Positions 7,853 to 17,213 of a stretch of 64,000 nucleotides of DNA are shown in pieces (the first letter of the stretch is position 1; the number at the start of each line of letters is the position of its first letter). A program made the position numbers and the translations under genes. Origin of the DNA: JASSUD01 sp031963045 (GTDB taxonomy: Bacteria; Pseudomonadota; Gammaproteobacteria; Burkholderiales; Burkholderiaceae); contig JASSUK010000025.1 in NCBI GenBank assembly GCA_031963045.1, positions 1 to 64,000 of the forward strand, given 5' to 3'. Below the pieces are notes generated by a model. That model made no database searches, was not told where the DNA came from, and worked only from the letters and a program-made list of their open reading frames with translations.

Positions 7853-8921
7853 ATGGGTGTAAATGGGTGTATGTTCAAAACGGACACCCTTCAGATCACA
7901 CTGGAGATCTTGGGCCTGATTGCCCGGATCGATGTAATTCAAAGGTGCATGGTGTGCCGTGGGTACACTTGCACCAGACCGGTTGTTGTCTCTGCGACGG
8001 GTGGCAACCATCGAGAGTATTGGCTCATCAACCCGCATCGAGGGCAGCAAGCTCTCTGACCGGGAAGTCGAACGATTGCTATCGAATCTAGCTATTCAGA
8101 AATTCGAAACGCGAGATGAGCAGGAAGTGGTGGGGTATGCAGAGCTAATGGACTTGATGTTCAGTTCACGGCAAGACATCTCATTCGACGAAAATCATAT
8201 CAAACAACTGCATCAAATCCTTTTACGGCACAGCCTGAAAGACGAACGGCACCGAGGCCACTACAAAACAAGTTCTAACAGCGTTGCCGCTTTCGACAAG
8301 AATGGCGAGCAGATCAGCGTTATCTTTGAAACAGCCACGCCATTTGACACGCCACGCTTGATGACCGAATTGGTATCGTGGGTCAACGACGAGCGCGAAA
8401 AAACACGCATGCATCCGCTGCTCATCATTTCCATTTTTGTAGTCGTATTTCTGGAAATCCATCCATTCCAGGATGGACATGGGCGGCTCAGTCGCGTGCT
8501 GACAACCTTGCTGCTGCTTCAGGCCGGCTATACTTATACGACGTATAGCTCACTGGAAAGCGTAATCGAGGCAAACAAAGAAGGCTACTATCTGGCCTTG
8601 CGCCAAACACAAGGGACAATCCGCAGCGATAAGCCGAACTGGCAACCATGGCTGATATTCTTTCTCCGCTCGCTTGCCGAACAGGTGCGACGGCTCAAGA
8701 AGAAAGTCGAGCGTGAGAAAATCGTGTTGGCGTCTCTGCCCGCGCTGTCTTTAAAAATCGTCGAGTTCGCCCGCGAGCATGGACGAATCGCGATGGCTGA
8801 GGCTACCAGGCTCACCGGTAGCAATCGCAACACCTTGAAGCAACACTTTCGCGCTCTTGTTGAAAGAGGACATTTAGAGCCTCATGGCAGTGGGCGCGGC
8901 GCGTGGTATAGCATGAAATGA
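7853..8921 (+). pseudogene. Fic-family AMP-transferase gene with an N-terminal frameshift
   Basis: The main frame from GTG 7959 gives 320 residues with the Fic core HPFQDGHGRLSR (H168; the usual GNGR is GHGR). It has an upstream inhibitory-type helix STRIEG at 24-29, the class II arrangement, and a C-terminal winged-helix-like part (ATRLTGSNRNTLKQHFRALV). The family normally has about 30 further N-terminal residues. These are present in another frame from about 7874 (LQITLEILGLIARID), and one extra T near 7935 (GATGTAATTC for GATGAATTC) separates them. Fic proteins transfer AMP to target hydroxyls. The shortened protein from GTG 7959 would keep both key motifs, so it might still work. Base composition is GC-richer than the flanks. 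Confidence 0.8.
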
Positions 8922-8934
8922 GAAATAGCACTGG

Positions 8935-9243
8935 TTGTACGTCAAAACAAGGCAAGGTCATCTGGTAAACGTATTTACTTACCGGGGCAACCCTATTAAA
9001 CAGGTCAATACAAAAGCATGGCGTAACGCACTAGCGGATGCGGGGATTATGCATTTCCGCTGGCATGATTTACGGCATACCTGGGCATCTTGGTTGGCGA
9101 TGGAAGGGGCGACTCTCTCAGAGCTACAAGAGCTGGGTGGATGGCAGTCATCAACCATGGTGCGGCGGTACGCACATTTTTCTGCTGATCATCTGGCCCA
9201 GGTATCTGGAAGGCTGAATGGAATATTGGATAAAGCGGCGTGA
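8935..9243 (+). pseudogene. C-terminal fragment of a tyrosine integrase
   Basis: About 102 codons carry the end of a phage-type tyrosine recombinase: RWHDLRHTWASW (H-x-x-R box), LGGWQSSTMVRRYAH with the nucleophilic tyrosine, then a normal end. The N-terminal two thirds are missing, and the Fic gene stops 13 bp upstream. The fragment lies about 100 bp from the 3' end of a tRNA gene, the usual target of such integrases. It is best read as the scar of an integrated island. Confidence 0.8.
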
Positions 9244-9346
9244 CTGCAACGTAATATATTTGGTCACGTTTTAGTCACGTTGCTATTTGCATCGATATTC
9301 AAGACTTTTTAAAATCACTGTAAGTCGTTGATTTTATTATGTTTTT

Positions 9347-9423
9347 TGGTGGGCCGTGCAGGACTCGAACCTGCGACCAAAGGATTATGAGTCCTCTGCT
9401 CTAACCAACTGAGCTAACAGCCC
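9347..9423 (-). tRNA. tRNA with CAU anticodon (probably tRNA-Ile2, otherwise Met)
   Basis: The 77-nt gene includes an encoded CCA. The acceptor GGGCTGT pairs with ACGGCCC, the T-arm holds GGTTCGAGTCC, and the anticodon loop is CTCATAA. A CAU elongator tRNA reads AUG, or AUA after lysidine modification. Position beside rpoD matches ileX near rpoD in enterobacteria, which favours Ile2. The 3' end faces the integrase fragment, so it is the likely attachment site. Confidence 0.92.
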
Positions 9424-9548
9424 GATTAAGTTGAATAGTTTAACAAAAAGTTCTTTGAGATTGGTCCCAAGAACTATTAAAAAGTGTAATTTTTAGCTTT
9501 TATTTGCAAAGTTGTGTTTCAAATATAGTTTTCCGTGGCAAAAACGCT

Positions 9549-9600
9549 AGGCATTTTAGGCGCGCAACATAAAATGGTTGGTTGCATGTCTAAAATGCCT
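9549..9600. terminator. Bidirectional terminator between rpoD and the tRNA
   Basis: A perfect 11-bp stem AGGCATTTTAG/CTAAAATGCCT (9549-9559, 9590-9600) encloses a second stem GCAAC/GTTGC. On the plus strand it is followed by CATTTTTTT, and on the minus strand by AGCGTTTTT. It lies just after the rpoD stop codon. Confidence 0.75.
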
Positions 9601-9607
9601 CATTTTT

Positions 9608-11971
9608 TTATTCCAAAAACGGAGCCAGTTTTGCGGAGCGGCTGGGGTTTTGGAGTTCGCGCATTACTTTGGCTTCAATTTGGCGTACGCGCTCTCTGGT
9701 GACGCCCATGTCTTCTCCTACTTGTTGTAGGGTGCGGTCTGATTTCATATCGATACCAAAGCGCATACGTAAGACTTTTGCTTTACGCCAGATGAGGGAG
9801 TCGAGCATGTCTTTTACAGCTTCGCGCATGCTGGAATGGAAGGCTGCTTCATCTGGGGAGAGCGTATTGGTGTCTTCGATAAAGTCGCCCAGATGGGAGT
9901 CATCATCGTCACCAATGGGCGTTTCCATTGAGATGGGTTCTTTGGCAATTTTTAGGATTTTGCGGATTTTTTCTTCCGGCATTTCCATTTTTTCTGCCAA
10001 GGTTGCTGCATCGGGCTCAAAGCCTGTGGCTTGGAGAATTTGTCGTGAAATCCGGTTCATTTTATTGATCGTTTCGATCATATGTACCGGAATACGAATA
10101 CAGCGTGCCTGATCTGCAATAGAGCGGGTAATGGCCTGGCGAATCCACCAGGTAGCATAGGTGGAAAATTTATAGCCGCGACGGTATTCAAATTTATCCA
10201 CCGCCTTCATGAGGCCGATATTGCCTTCTTGGATCAAATCTAAAAATTGCAGGCCACGATTGGTATATTTTTTAGCGATGGAAATGACGAGCCGTAAATT
10301 GGCTTCAATCATTTCTCGCTTGGCTTTGCGTGCACGCATTTCACCGGTAATCATTTGCCGGTTGACCTCTTTGAGATCTTTCAAAGGGAGAACAACGCGT
10401 GCTTGCACGGCAATAAGTTTTTGCTGTTGCTCAGAAATAGCGGGGAGGCTGCGCTCTAGTATCGAGTTATAAGGCAAGCCCAGTGTTAGTAGCGAAGGGG
10501 CCCACTCCAGATTGGTTTCTTGACCTGGGAAGCGGCGAATAAATTCTTCGCGGGACATGCCGCATTTATCGACCACAATGCTTAAAATTTGCCGCTCTAC
10601 GGAGCGTACTTCTTCAATTTGAGCGCGTAGCGCATCGCACAAACGCTCGACGGTTTTTGCCGTAAAGCGAATGGACATCAATTCATTTTGGATGACTTCT
10701 TGCGCCTTAACATAGGCTTTAGAGCGATATGTCTCTGTTTCATAGGCATGACGCATTTTTTCAAACGCGTCGCCAATGATTGCAAATTTTTCAAGGCAAG
10801 CTTGTTTGAGTGCTTCTAGTTGAGCCGCATTTTCCCGTTCGTTACGTGCGGCTTCTTCAGCTTCATCTTCTTCATCATCGCTGTCTTCTTCGTCCTCGCT
10901 GTCTTCGTCCTCTTCATCCTCGTCTTGGTCTTCATTAGAGATGGATTCTGAACCTACGAGGGTTTCTTCTTCTGCATCTGGAGCGATTAAACCGTCGACA
11001 AACTCGTCGATGGAGGCATTACCCTCTATAACGCGTTTGGCATCTGCTAGGATTTCTGCAATGGTCATCGGGCAAGCAGAAATGGCTTCGATCATGCTTT
11101 TTAGGCCATTCTCAATGCGCTTCGCTATTTCAATTTCCCCTTCACGGGTCAAGAGCTCGATCGTACCCATTTCACGCATATACATGCGTACAGGATCGGT
11201 TGTGCGGCCAAATTCGGAGTCAACGCTAGAAAGTGCTACTTCGGCTTCTTCTTCCGCTTCATCATCACTGGAAACGGTGGGGGTATTGTCGTTGAGTAAT
11301 AAAGTTTCTACGTCGGGTGCCCGTTCGTAAACGGAGATTCCCATATCGCTGAAAGTACTGATGATGTTTTCAAGCGCATCGGTTTCGACGAGATCATCAG
11401 GCAATTGATCATTGATCTCAGAGTAGGTTAAAAAGCCACGCTCTTTACCCATTTTGATCAATGCGCGCAGCTTTGCGCGCCGTTCTGCTAATTCTTCTAC
11501 GGTGCCAGGTTGTTCTGTCGAAAACGCATCATTGAGGAGTGCTTTTTCTTTTGCACGGCGATCGCGTACTTTTACTTTTGGCTGAGCAGCGGCGGCTTTC
11601 TTTGATGCGGCATTTTCTTTATCAGCAGCGGCAGCTTTTTTCGAGGTAGCAGTTGGAGTGTCAGCAGCCTGCTTGGTAGCGCTAGCCTTGGCAGAAATGG
11701 TGCGTACGCGAGGCTTAACCTCTGGCGTGGCTGTTGCTTCCTTGGCCGTAGCGGATTTAGAGGGTGCTGCATCGGATACTTTAACTTTGCTAAGTGTAGG
11801 CGCTGCAGCCGACTTGATGGTGGCGCTAGCAGATTTTTCTACCAATTTATCTTTTGCCTTCCTCACTACAATTTTGCCGGTAGTTTTAACTGGGCTAGAG
11901 CCCTTTTTTAACTCTTCGGCCTTAGAAGCAGTTGGAGATATTGCTGTTTTTGTACCCGTTGCTTTTGCCAT
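9608..11971 (-). CDS. rpoD: Primary sigma factor RpoD (sigma 70)
   Basis: The 787-residue protein directs RNA polymerase to housekeeping promoters. The first 150 residues are Ala/Lys/Thr-rich and low in complexity. Region 1.2 (DPVRMYMREMGTIELLTREG), an acidic Asp/Glu spacer, region 2 (NLRLVISIAKKYTNRGLQFL, then KFSTYATWWIRQAITRSIAD), region 3 (HMIETINKMNR) and region 4 (VTRERVRQIEAKVMREL) follow in order. Region 4 is somewhat diverged from free-living Burkholderia: the loop before it reads LIWRKAKVLRMRFG where TPREAKVLRMRFG is usual. It is the last gene of rpsU-dnaG-rpoD, 291 bp after dnaG, with its own promoter candidate. Confidence 0.98.
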   Translation of the reverse strand: MAKATGTKTAISPTASKAEELKKGSSPVKTTGKIVVRKAKDKLVEKSASATIKSAAAPTLSKVKVSDAAPSKSATAKEATATPEVKPRVRTISAKASATKQAADTPTATSKKAAAADKENAASKKAAAAQPKVKVRDRRAKEKALLNDAFSTEQPGTVEELAERRAKLRALIKMGKERGFLTYSEINDQLPDDLVETDALENIISTFSDMGISVYERAPDVETLLLNDNTPTVSSDDEAEEEAEVALSSVDSEFGRTTDPVRMYMREMGTIELLTREGEIEIAKRIENGLKSMIEAISACPMTIAEILADAKRVIEGNASIDEFVDGLIAPDAEEETLVGSESISNEDQDEDEEDEDSEDEEDSDDEEDEAEEAARNERENAAQLEALKQACLEKFAIIGDAFEKMRHAYETETYRSKAYVKAQEVIQNELMSIRFTAKTVERLCDALRAQIEEVRSVERQILSIVVDKCGMSREEFIRRFPGQETNLEWAPSLLTLGLPYNSILERSLPAISEQQQKLIAVQARVVLPLKDLKEVNRQMITGEMRARKAKREMIEANLRLVISIAKKYTNRGLQFLDLIQEGNIGLMKAVDKFEYRRGYKFSTYATWWIRQAITRSIADQARCIRIPVHMIETINKMNRISRQILQATGFEPDAATLAEKMEMPEEKIRKILKIAKEPISMETPIGDDDDSHLGDFIEDTNTLSPDEAAFHSSMREAVKDMLDSLIWRKAKVLRMRFGIDMKSDRTLQQVGEDMGVTRERVRQIEAKVMRELQNPSRSAKLAPFLE

Positions 11972-12165
11972 TACCCTCTCGCTTTTAACCAGGTTGAATC
12001 ACCACGTTATTCACCAAGCCGCTGGATGTTTTTGCATGTCAAATGCAGTACGTGGCGTATCAGAAATTATTAGAACCCGCTCCACGCCTGTGCTAATAGA
12101 AAATTACAAGCAAAGCGCAGAAACACTCTAGAACACAGAGCGACTCAATTATCAAAATAACCGGC

Positions 12166-12174
12166 GATTATACC
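12166..12174 (-). promoter_or_regulatory. Extended -10 promoter upstream of rpoD
   Basis: On the minus strand TGGTATAATCGCCGG contains a consensus TATAAT preceded by TGG, the extended -10 arrangement. No good -35 is seen. It lies about 195 bp before the rpoD ATG in the dnaG-rpoD gap. A similar box, TGGTATATTCGCCGG, lies before rpsU. Confidence 0.5.
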
Positions 12175-12262
12175 AAGAAGACCTGCTTGCCTGCAGAAAA
12201 CGGGTTCGAAATTGTCGCTAGCCTCTATATAAAGGCTGCATGCGCATTTTTCAAGTCCTCTT

Positions 12263-14155
12263 TTATTTTTTTCCTTGTGCTGTTTTTCGCAGCAGATCAC
12301 TTAATTCGGCGCGTTCATCAGGCGTTAGCATGGTTTGGCGTGATAGCGCATCACAGCGCTCGCTCCGTGCCTTTTGCTCCATTTTCAGAATGGCATCATG
12401 CACTTCTTCTCCTGCTAACGCTTCTTGTCGCTCCTTTTCTTCATCTTTTTCAGCCTCAATAGACGGTGCAGTGAGCAGTAAGTCGCGCACATTCTCGTCA
12501 TACGCTAAGATTTCTCGGGAAAGTTTTTCATAGATGGCGGCATATTGCGTATCTTTGAGTAACTCTCCCAGCATTTGGAAACTAGCCTGTTCTCCTAAAG
12601 AGCGCGCGTGCTTTATGACCTCTTCAAAAAGTGCCCCGCTGTTTGTGAGCGTTGCTTTTGCGTGAGCGGAGGCAGCACCGGTGAGGATCTGGATTTCTTC
12701 CGGACTAAGTTGCTCCACTAAACGAGGGTAGGCCATTAAGTTGCGCAAAATACGCCGTTCATTGCCTGTAACTGTATCGGCCTGCTTAGAATATGCTGGG
12801 ATTACACGCCGGTGTAGGCCAGGGTTCGTAAGTTCACATAAAGCGCGTACGTCTTCCAAGGGGGTATGCAGTCGCTCACTGAGGCTTTGAATAATTTGAA
12901 GGCGTAACGCGTTTTCCGGTAAGGCTAAAAGCCAAGGTTTAGCTTCGAATAGTGCTTTTGCGCGGCCCTCCGCCTGATCAAGGCGTTTATTTGCGCATAC
13001 CTCATGGAGAAAAAACTCAGAAAGCGGCCATGCTTGCTCTACTTGGGTTGCAAAAGCTTCCGTGCCATGGCTGCGTATATAGGAATCGGGATCATGCTCA
13101 GCAGGCAAAAATAAAAAACGCAGGTTTCGGTTATCGGTCGCAAAGGGTAAACAGTTGGTAAGCGCGCGTCGTGCAGCGCGCTGCCCTGCTTGATCGCCAT
13201 CAAAACTAAAAATGATGGTGTCGGTATAGCGCAATAAAATGCGGATATGGGTGCTGGAGCATGCAGTACCGAGTGTGGCGACGGTATTTGCAAAATCTTG
13301 CTGCGCGAGTGCCAATACGTCTAAATATCCTTCCACCACCAATGCATAGCCCTTCTCTCGAATAGCCTGCTTGGCCTCGAAAAGTCCATACAACTCGCTG
13401 CCTTTATCAAATAGCACCGTTTCTGGTGAATTGAGATATTTAGGCTCGCCTTCTCCAAAAATGCGTCCTCCAAAGCCAATGATGTGGCCTTTGGTATTGC
13501 GAATCGGAAAAGTGATACGGTTGCGAAAACGATCATAAGGATCGAGCTTAGCGGGCCTTTTAAAGCCTTCTTTTGTCGTGCCAAAAACAAGTAGCCCCGC
13601 TTCAATAAGCGCCTCGTTTTGGTCGTCGGAAAACACCGTTTGCAAATTACGCATGCCTGGTGGCGCATAGCCCAAGCCAAAGCGTGCTGCAGTTTTACCC
13701 TGTATGCCTCGATTTTTTAAATAATCAATGGCGCCTTGATGCGTGCGCAGTTGAGCGCGGTAATAATCGCTGGCTTGTTGTAGAACCGAGATTAGAGCAG
13801 GTCCTGCGGCTTTGTCTTTGCTGCTGTAGGAAGAGGCGCCAGACCCATATTTTTGATTGGAAGTTTCTTTAGGAACCGTGAGGCCGATGGAGTGCGCTAA
13901 CTCTTCCACTGCTTCTGGAAATGTAAGGCCGGTGTGCTCCATCAAAAAGCGAATAGCGGTGCCGTGCGCGCCACAACCAAAGCAGTGATAGAACTGCTTG
14001 TGCGGGCTGACTGTAAAGGAAGGGCTCTTTTCTGCGTGAAAAGGGCAGAGCCCCATGAAATTCGAGCCACTTTTTTTCAGTTGCACATACCGACCCACCA
14101 CTTCGAGAATCTCGATTCGGCTGAGTAAGTCCTGCAAAAAAGAGGGAGGAATCAT
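12263..14155 (-). CDS. dnaG: DNA primase DnaG
   Basis: DnaG makes RNA primers at replication forks. The 630-residue protein from ATG 14155 (MIPPSFLQDLLSRIEI, the standard beta-proteobacterial start) has a CHC2 zinc finger (LCPFHAEKSPSFTVS and FYHCFGCGAHG). The TOPRIM domain has the acidic motifs ALVVEGYLDVLALAQ and FSFDGDQAGQ, and a C-terminal helicase-binding region follows. An upstream start at 14215 would add 20 residues of doubtful value. It lies between rpsU and rpoD in the macromolecular synthesis operon. Confidence 0.97.
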   Translation of the reverse strand: MIPPSFLQDLLSRIEILEVVGRYVQLKKSGSNFMGLCPFHAEKSPSFTVSPHKQFYHCFGCGAHGTAIRFLMEHTGLTFPEAVEELAHSIGLTVPKETSNQKYGSGASSYSSKDKAAGPALISVLQQASDYYRAQLRTHQGAIDYLKNRGIQGKTAARFGLGYAPPGMRNLQTVFSDDQNEALIEAGLLVFGTTKEGFKRPAKLDPYDRFRNRITFPIRNTKGHIIGFGGRIFGEGEPKYLNSPETVLFDKGSELYGLFEAKQAIREKGYALVVEGYLDVLALAQQDFANTVATLGTACSSTHIRILLRYTDTIIFSFDGDQAGQRAARRALTNCLPFATDNRNLRFLFLPAEHDPDSYIRSHGTEAFATQVEQAWPLSEFFLHEVCANKRLDQAEGRAKALFEAKPWLLALPENALRLQIIQSLSERLHTPLEDVRALCELTNPGLHRRVIPAYSKQADTVTGNERRILRNLMAYPRLVEQLSPEEIQILTGAASAHAKATLTNSGALFEEVIKHARSLGEQASFQMLGELLKDTQYAAIYEKLSREILAYDENVRDLLLTAPSIEAEKDEEKERQEALAGEEVHDAILKMEQKARSERCDALSRQTMLTPDERAELSDLLRKTAQGKK

Positions 14156-14276
14156 GCACGGGCCAGAAAACGCAAAACCCCGCAGAAATAATGTATCAAG
14201 CGGGGATGAAGGCAATCACAAGTAGTGAAATGCGCAAAAAACCATGCGAAAAAAGACGCAAGCATAGAGAAAGCGA

Positions 14277-14298
14277 AGCAGGCTTCGAAAAGCCTGCT
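14277..14298 (-). terminator. Attenuator-like hairpin between rpsU and dnaG
   Basis: A perfect 9-bp stem AGCAGGCTT/AAGCCTGCT with loop CGAA lies 19 bp after the rpsU stop. In E. coli a partial terminator at the same place lowers dnaG expression relative to rpsU. No immediate T-run follows on the minus strand; CTTTTTT comes about 22 nt later, so strength is uncertain. Confidence 0.55.
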
Positions 14299-14316
14299 CG
14301 GACTAATTCAAAATGC

Positions 14317-14529
14317 TTAGTACATTCTCTCAGGAAGCATTTGGCTGCGAAGGCGTTTGAAGTGGCGTTTCACTGCAGCTGCTTTCTTGCGTTTTCGTTT
14401 CGTGGTGGGCTTTTCACGAGACTCCAGTTCACGCAATTTTTGCAGGCGGCGGCCTTTTTCAACTGTACGTTTGAAGCGCCGCATCATTACTTCAAAAGGT
14501 TCGTTTTCCTTGGCGTGAACAGTAGTCAT
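14317..14529 (-). CDS. rpsU: 30S ribosomal protein S21
   Basis: The 70-residue basic protein (EPFEVMMRRFKRTVEK, then TTKRKRKKAAAVKRH) is a full-length S21, a late component of the 30S subunit near the anti-Shine-Dalgarno end of 16S rRNA. It leads the rpsU-dnaG-rpoD order. A promoter candidate lies about 65 bp upstream. Confidence 0.96.
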   Translation of the reverse strand: MTTVHAKENEPFEVMMRRFKRTVEKGRRLQKLRELESREKPTTKRKRKKAAAVKRHFKRLRSQMLPERMY

Positions 14530-14913
14530 GAGCTCGAAATAGTGGTTTGTACGCTGAAATTTGCGCGTCTAGTTTTACAAAAGCCGGCGAATATACCACA
14601 TAAAAACATACGCAGCATATTTATGCCATTGCGCGTGCCGCTTTTAGAAAGAGAGCGGGCAAGTTAATGCGATGCATAGGGGGCAATTGAGGGCACGCCC
14701 TAGTGTATTGGCCCCCATCCATATGGATGAAGAGACAAGTTGGATAAGCGAGAGCACAGTACTTGTGCCTGATCCAGCAAAAGCAGTTATTGAAGGAATC
14801 CTCTTTTTTAGTGGGCATGTATGGTGGGGGAATATTAGAAAATAGTGAGCGGGATCAGTGTGAGAGCGCCTGTAGTGGAGGCTTGTCGGATCGCTACCTT
14901 TTAGGAGGCCAAC
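14530..14913. other. Intergenic gap with a half copy of the MITE-like repeat
   Basis: Apart from the rpsU promoter, the gap contains CAATTGAGGGCACGCCCTAG (14684-14703). This matches the right end of the MITE-like family. No gene is supported, and AGGAGG at 14903-14908 belongs to the next gene. Confidence 0.5.
14590..14598 (-). promoter_or_regulatory. Promoter candidate for rpsU
   Basis: On the minus strand TGGTATATTCGCCGG has an extended -10 (TGG-TATATT) about 60 bp before the rpsU ATG. The box closely matches the one upstream of rpoD. Confidence 0.45.
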
Positions 14914-15918
14914 ATGTTTGATTTTTTCTGTTCCTATCTGCCGTCTATATCACGGACGAGATCGGTATTCATCGAGCCTCCTATCGAGTGTGCTCCATTA
15001 TCGTTTGAAGCAAAACAACGCTTTTTGCAACTGCGCAAACAGTGGGAGTATTTGCGCACGCAATATCAAAGTGATTCCTATCAAGAGCAATTAAAAGCAT
15101 TGAGTGAATCCTGGATCTGCCCCGAATTCCAAGAAAAAATACAGCTTTACAAAGATTCTTGGTCAAAAATGCAGGCCCTAGTAGGCCTGTTTGAGCGTTA
15201 TTTGGAGGAGGAAGAGGGTGCTGCATTATTGAATAACGTTCCTACCTGCGCGCCAAATGAAATTGATTCTTTGTTTTATGGGGAGTATGCAGAGGAGATT
15301 TCTAGTGCAGTAGCTAAAGAAGACACTTTGCCTGTTATTTGGCCAATTTTAACGGAATTAAAACGAAATTTAAGTACGTTGTGTTGTGTATCGCAGGATG
15401 CACAAACACCATTCTGGACGTTTACTACGCTATTTGCTGCAAGCTCATTTATTACGCTTGCAAGTGCATGCGCTTCTTTGGGTTTAGGTTTAGGGGTTTT
15501 TACTTCAATTGGCATTTTTTTATCTGTTTTGTCCTCGCTGTCTTTTTGCCTTAGTCTTTTTCGAATAGCAGATGGGATAACCAATCTTGGCCCAAAATGG
15601 AAGCGCCATCGTTGGGATTTTGTTAGAAAAACGGTGAAAGAAATGGAATGTTTACTCAAATCTTTCGAAAATCTAGCGCTGCGTTTACAAAAACAGCAGA
15701 GAGACCGTAAACAGGCTCAGCACAATAAGGTGCTCCATGCACTGACAAACTACCATTCTGAGCAGATCCAACATCTGTCTAAGGTACTGGCTACCATTAT
15801 TTATATCATGGGAGAGTTTATTGTTTCTATGCATCAGATTATTCGCAACCCATCGCAAAATAGATGCAGATTTACTTTAAGGGCCCCTAGTTACCATGCA
15901 TTAAAAGACAATTTCTAG
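14914..15918 (+). CDS. Two-helix membrane protein, member A of a paralogous set
   Basis: The 334-residue protein has an excellent ribosome binding site, AGGAGG, 5 nt before the ATG region. A helical, charged N-terminal half (LQLRKQWEYLRTQYQSDSYQ) is followed by a hydrophobic pair of membrane segments around residues 168-217 (including LASACASLGLGLGVFTSIGI). A charged coiled-coil-like tail follows (WKRHRWDFVRKTVKEMECL). The same plan and several aligned residues recur in the next gene. No enzyme motif is seen and no function is known. Two-helix hairpin proteins with coiled coils are common among secreted inclusion or vacuole membrane proteins of intracellular bacteria, so that is one possibility. 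Confidence 0.65.
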   Translation: MFDFFCSYLPSISRTRSVFIEPPIECAPLSFEAKQRFLQLRKQWEYLRTQYQSDSYQEQLKALSESWICPEFQEKIQLYKDSWSKMQALVGLFERYLEEEEGAALLNNVPTCAPNEIDSLFYGEYAEEISSAVAKEDTLPVIWPILTELKRNLSTLCCVSQDAQTPFWTFTTLFAASSFITLASACASLGLGLGVFTSIGIFLSVLSSLSFCLSLFRIADGITNLGPKWKRHRWDFVRKTVKEMECLLKSFENLALRLQKQQRDRKQAQHNKVLHALTNYHSEQIQHLSKVLATIIYIMGEFIVSMHQIIRNPSQNRCRFTLRAPSYHALKDNF

Positions 15919-15923
15919 ATGAT

Positions 15924-16058
15924 GTAGGTTGGTGGTGAGGCACGAACCCCAACATGCGTACCACTGACTTTTAATTTTTTGATTTTTAGAGTTTGTAAGC
16001 TGGTCTTCAGAGAGGTGATGGTGTGCATGTTGGGGTTCCTTCGTCACCACCAACCTAC
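15924..16058. repeat. REPIN: two inverted REP palindromes
   Basis: GTAGGTTGGTGGTGAGG (start of a 34-bp REP, 15924-15957) faces an inverted copy ending CACCACCAACCTAC (16025-16058). Each REP is itself partly palindromic. The element sits 6 bp after the stop codon of the previous gene. From 16059 to 16289 nothing else is seen. Confidence 0.85.
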
Positions 16059-16289
16059 AAGAAATATAAATGGAAGGGTGGTGCATCTAGCCATTTGGAC
16101 GAGGTGAAAAAATATTTGAATGCGTGCAAAGTGTTTACATCTGATCTGGCGTTTGAACCATGTAGTAGTTTTTTGAGCGTTCATGCAGGCTAAAGAGCGC
16201 GCTGAAAATTATGAAGGCAGATTGGAGAACACCACTATTCAAATCTTGTAAATTTTTTATGCAAGATTGAATCTATTCTGGAGACTTTG

Positions 16290-17213
16290 ATGCTGCATTC
16301 TCTCCCATCCTGTTATTTGCCTATATCGCAATCAAAAAATACATGTATTCCTCCCACACTAATAAAAGAGGCTGCAATAAAAGGGGCTCAACCACTATCA
16401 AACAATCTATATCACGTGCAACCGCTTTTCGAACAGTGGAATGATGTGGCAGAGAAATATGCAGATAAGGCACATCAAAAGCAGTTGGACCAGCTGCTTG
16501 CTCATCCTGATTCTAATAAAAAAGCACAGCTTTATATGCGCAGCTTGGAAAAAATAGAGATTTTGATTTATAGGGTGAAGCAGTATTTGAAAACACCTTC
16601 TTCAAACGAGCCTATGCAGGTGCAAAAGCCATTAGAAGATATCGGGTGGTTGGTAATTGAATCGGCAAAAATGCTAGAAGCCTTGCGCTCCATTTCAGAA
16701 GATGCAGCCCATCCATTTTGGGTGCTTGCAACCGGGTTTGCTGTGCGCGCATTGGCGACCATTGTAGGTGTAGGTGCTTTTTTGGGTGTTGGGCTGGTAG
16801 GGCCTGCTTCAATCTGTGTCTTGGTGTCTGCTTGTTCGATGTTGTTTGTATGTTTGAATTTGCTTCGCATGCCTGAAGAAGTGAAAGGCCTTTGGTTAAG
16901 GCGCGAGCGCGAACGTTGGGCATTTCTGGATGAAACCGTGTATGAGATGCAGACCTTGCTTTTTGCCGTTGAGGAATGGGCTTTATATGCGAAAAGCCAA
17001 CAAAGAGAGAGTGAGCAAGTGGTGCACGCTCAGGAGACCAAGACGCCCGCTACTCGTGAGGTGGTGGTGGAGAGACCACCCTTGTCTACTGCGTTGAAGG
17101 TAGTAACCAGCGAGTTCAGTAAATATATGCAAGAGATATATCGAGGGTATGTGCCTAAACGCCCTAGAGTTATTGTGAAGGCTGTGTCTAAAAATTGTTT
17201 TGAGATGACTTAG
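16290..17213 (+). CDS. Two-helix membrane protein, member B of a paralogous set
   Basis: This 307-residue protein shares the architecture of the gene at 14914. Its N-terminal helical region includes LFEQWNDVAEKYADKAHQKQ, aligning with LQLRKQWEYLRTQYQSDSYQ, and the two membrane segments lie near residues 148-195. A charged tail follows (REREROF-like in composition, reading RRERERWAFLDETVYEMQTL). ATG 16290 is preferred over the TTG just before it, with GGAG 6 nt upstream. The stop codon TAG is formed by the first bases of a MITE-like repeat, so the original C-terminus may have been altered by its insertion. Function is unknown. Confidence 0.65.
   Translation: MLHSLPSCYLPISQSKNTCIPPTLIKEAAIKGAQPLSNNLYHVQPLFEQWNDVAEKYADKAHQKQLDQLLAHPDSNKKAQLYMRSLEKIEILIYRVKQYLKTPSSNEPMQVQKPLEDIGWLVIESAKMLEALRSISEDAAHPFWVLATGFAVRALATIVGVGAFLGVGLVGPASICVLVSACSMLFVCLNLLRMPEEVKGLWLRRERERWAFLDETVYEMQTLLFAVEEWALYAKSQQRESEQVVHAQETKTPATREVVVERPPLSTALKVVTSEFSKYMQEIYRGYVPKRPRVIVKAVSKNCFEMT

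Noticed and set aside
11572..12131. Frames across the start of rpoD
   Set aside because: They are shadows of the Ala/Lys-rich N-terminus of rpoD in other frames.
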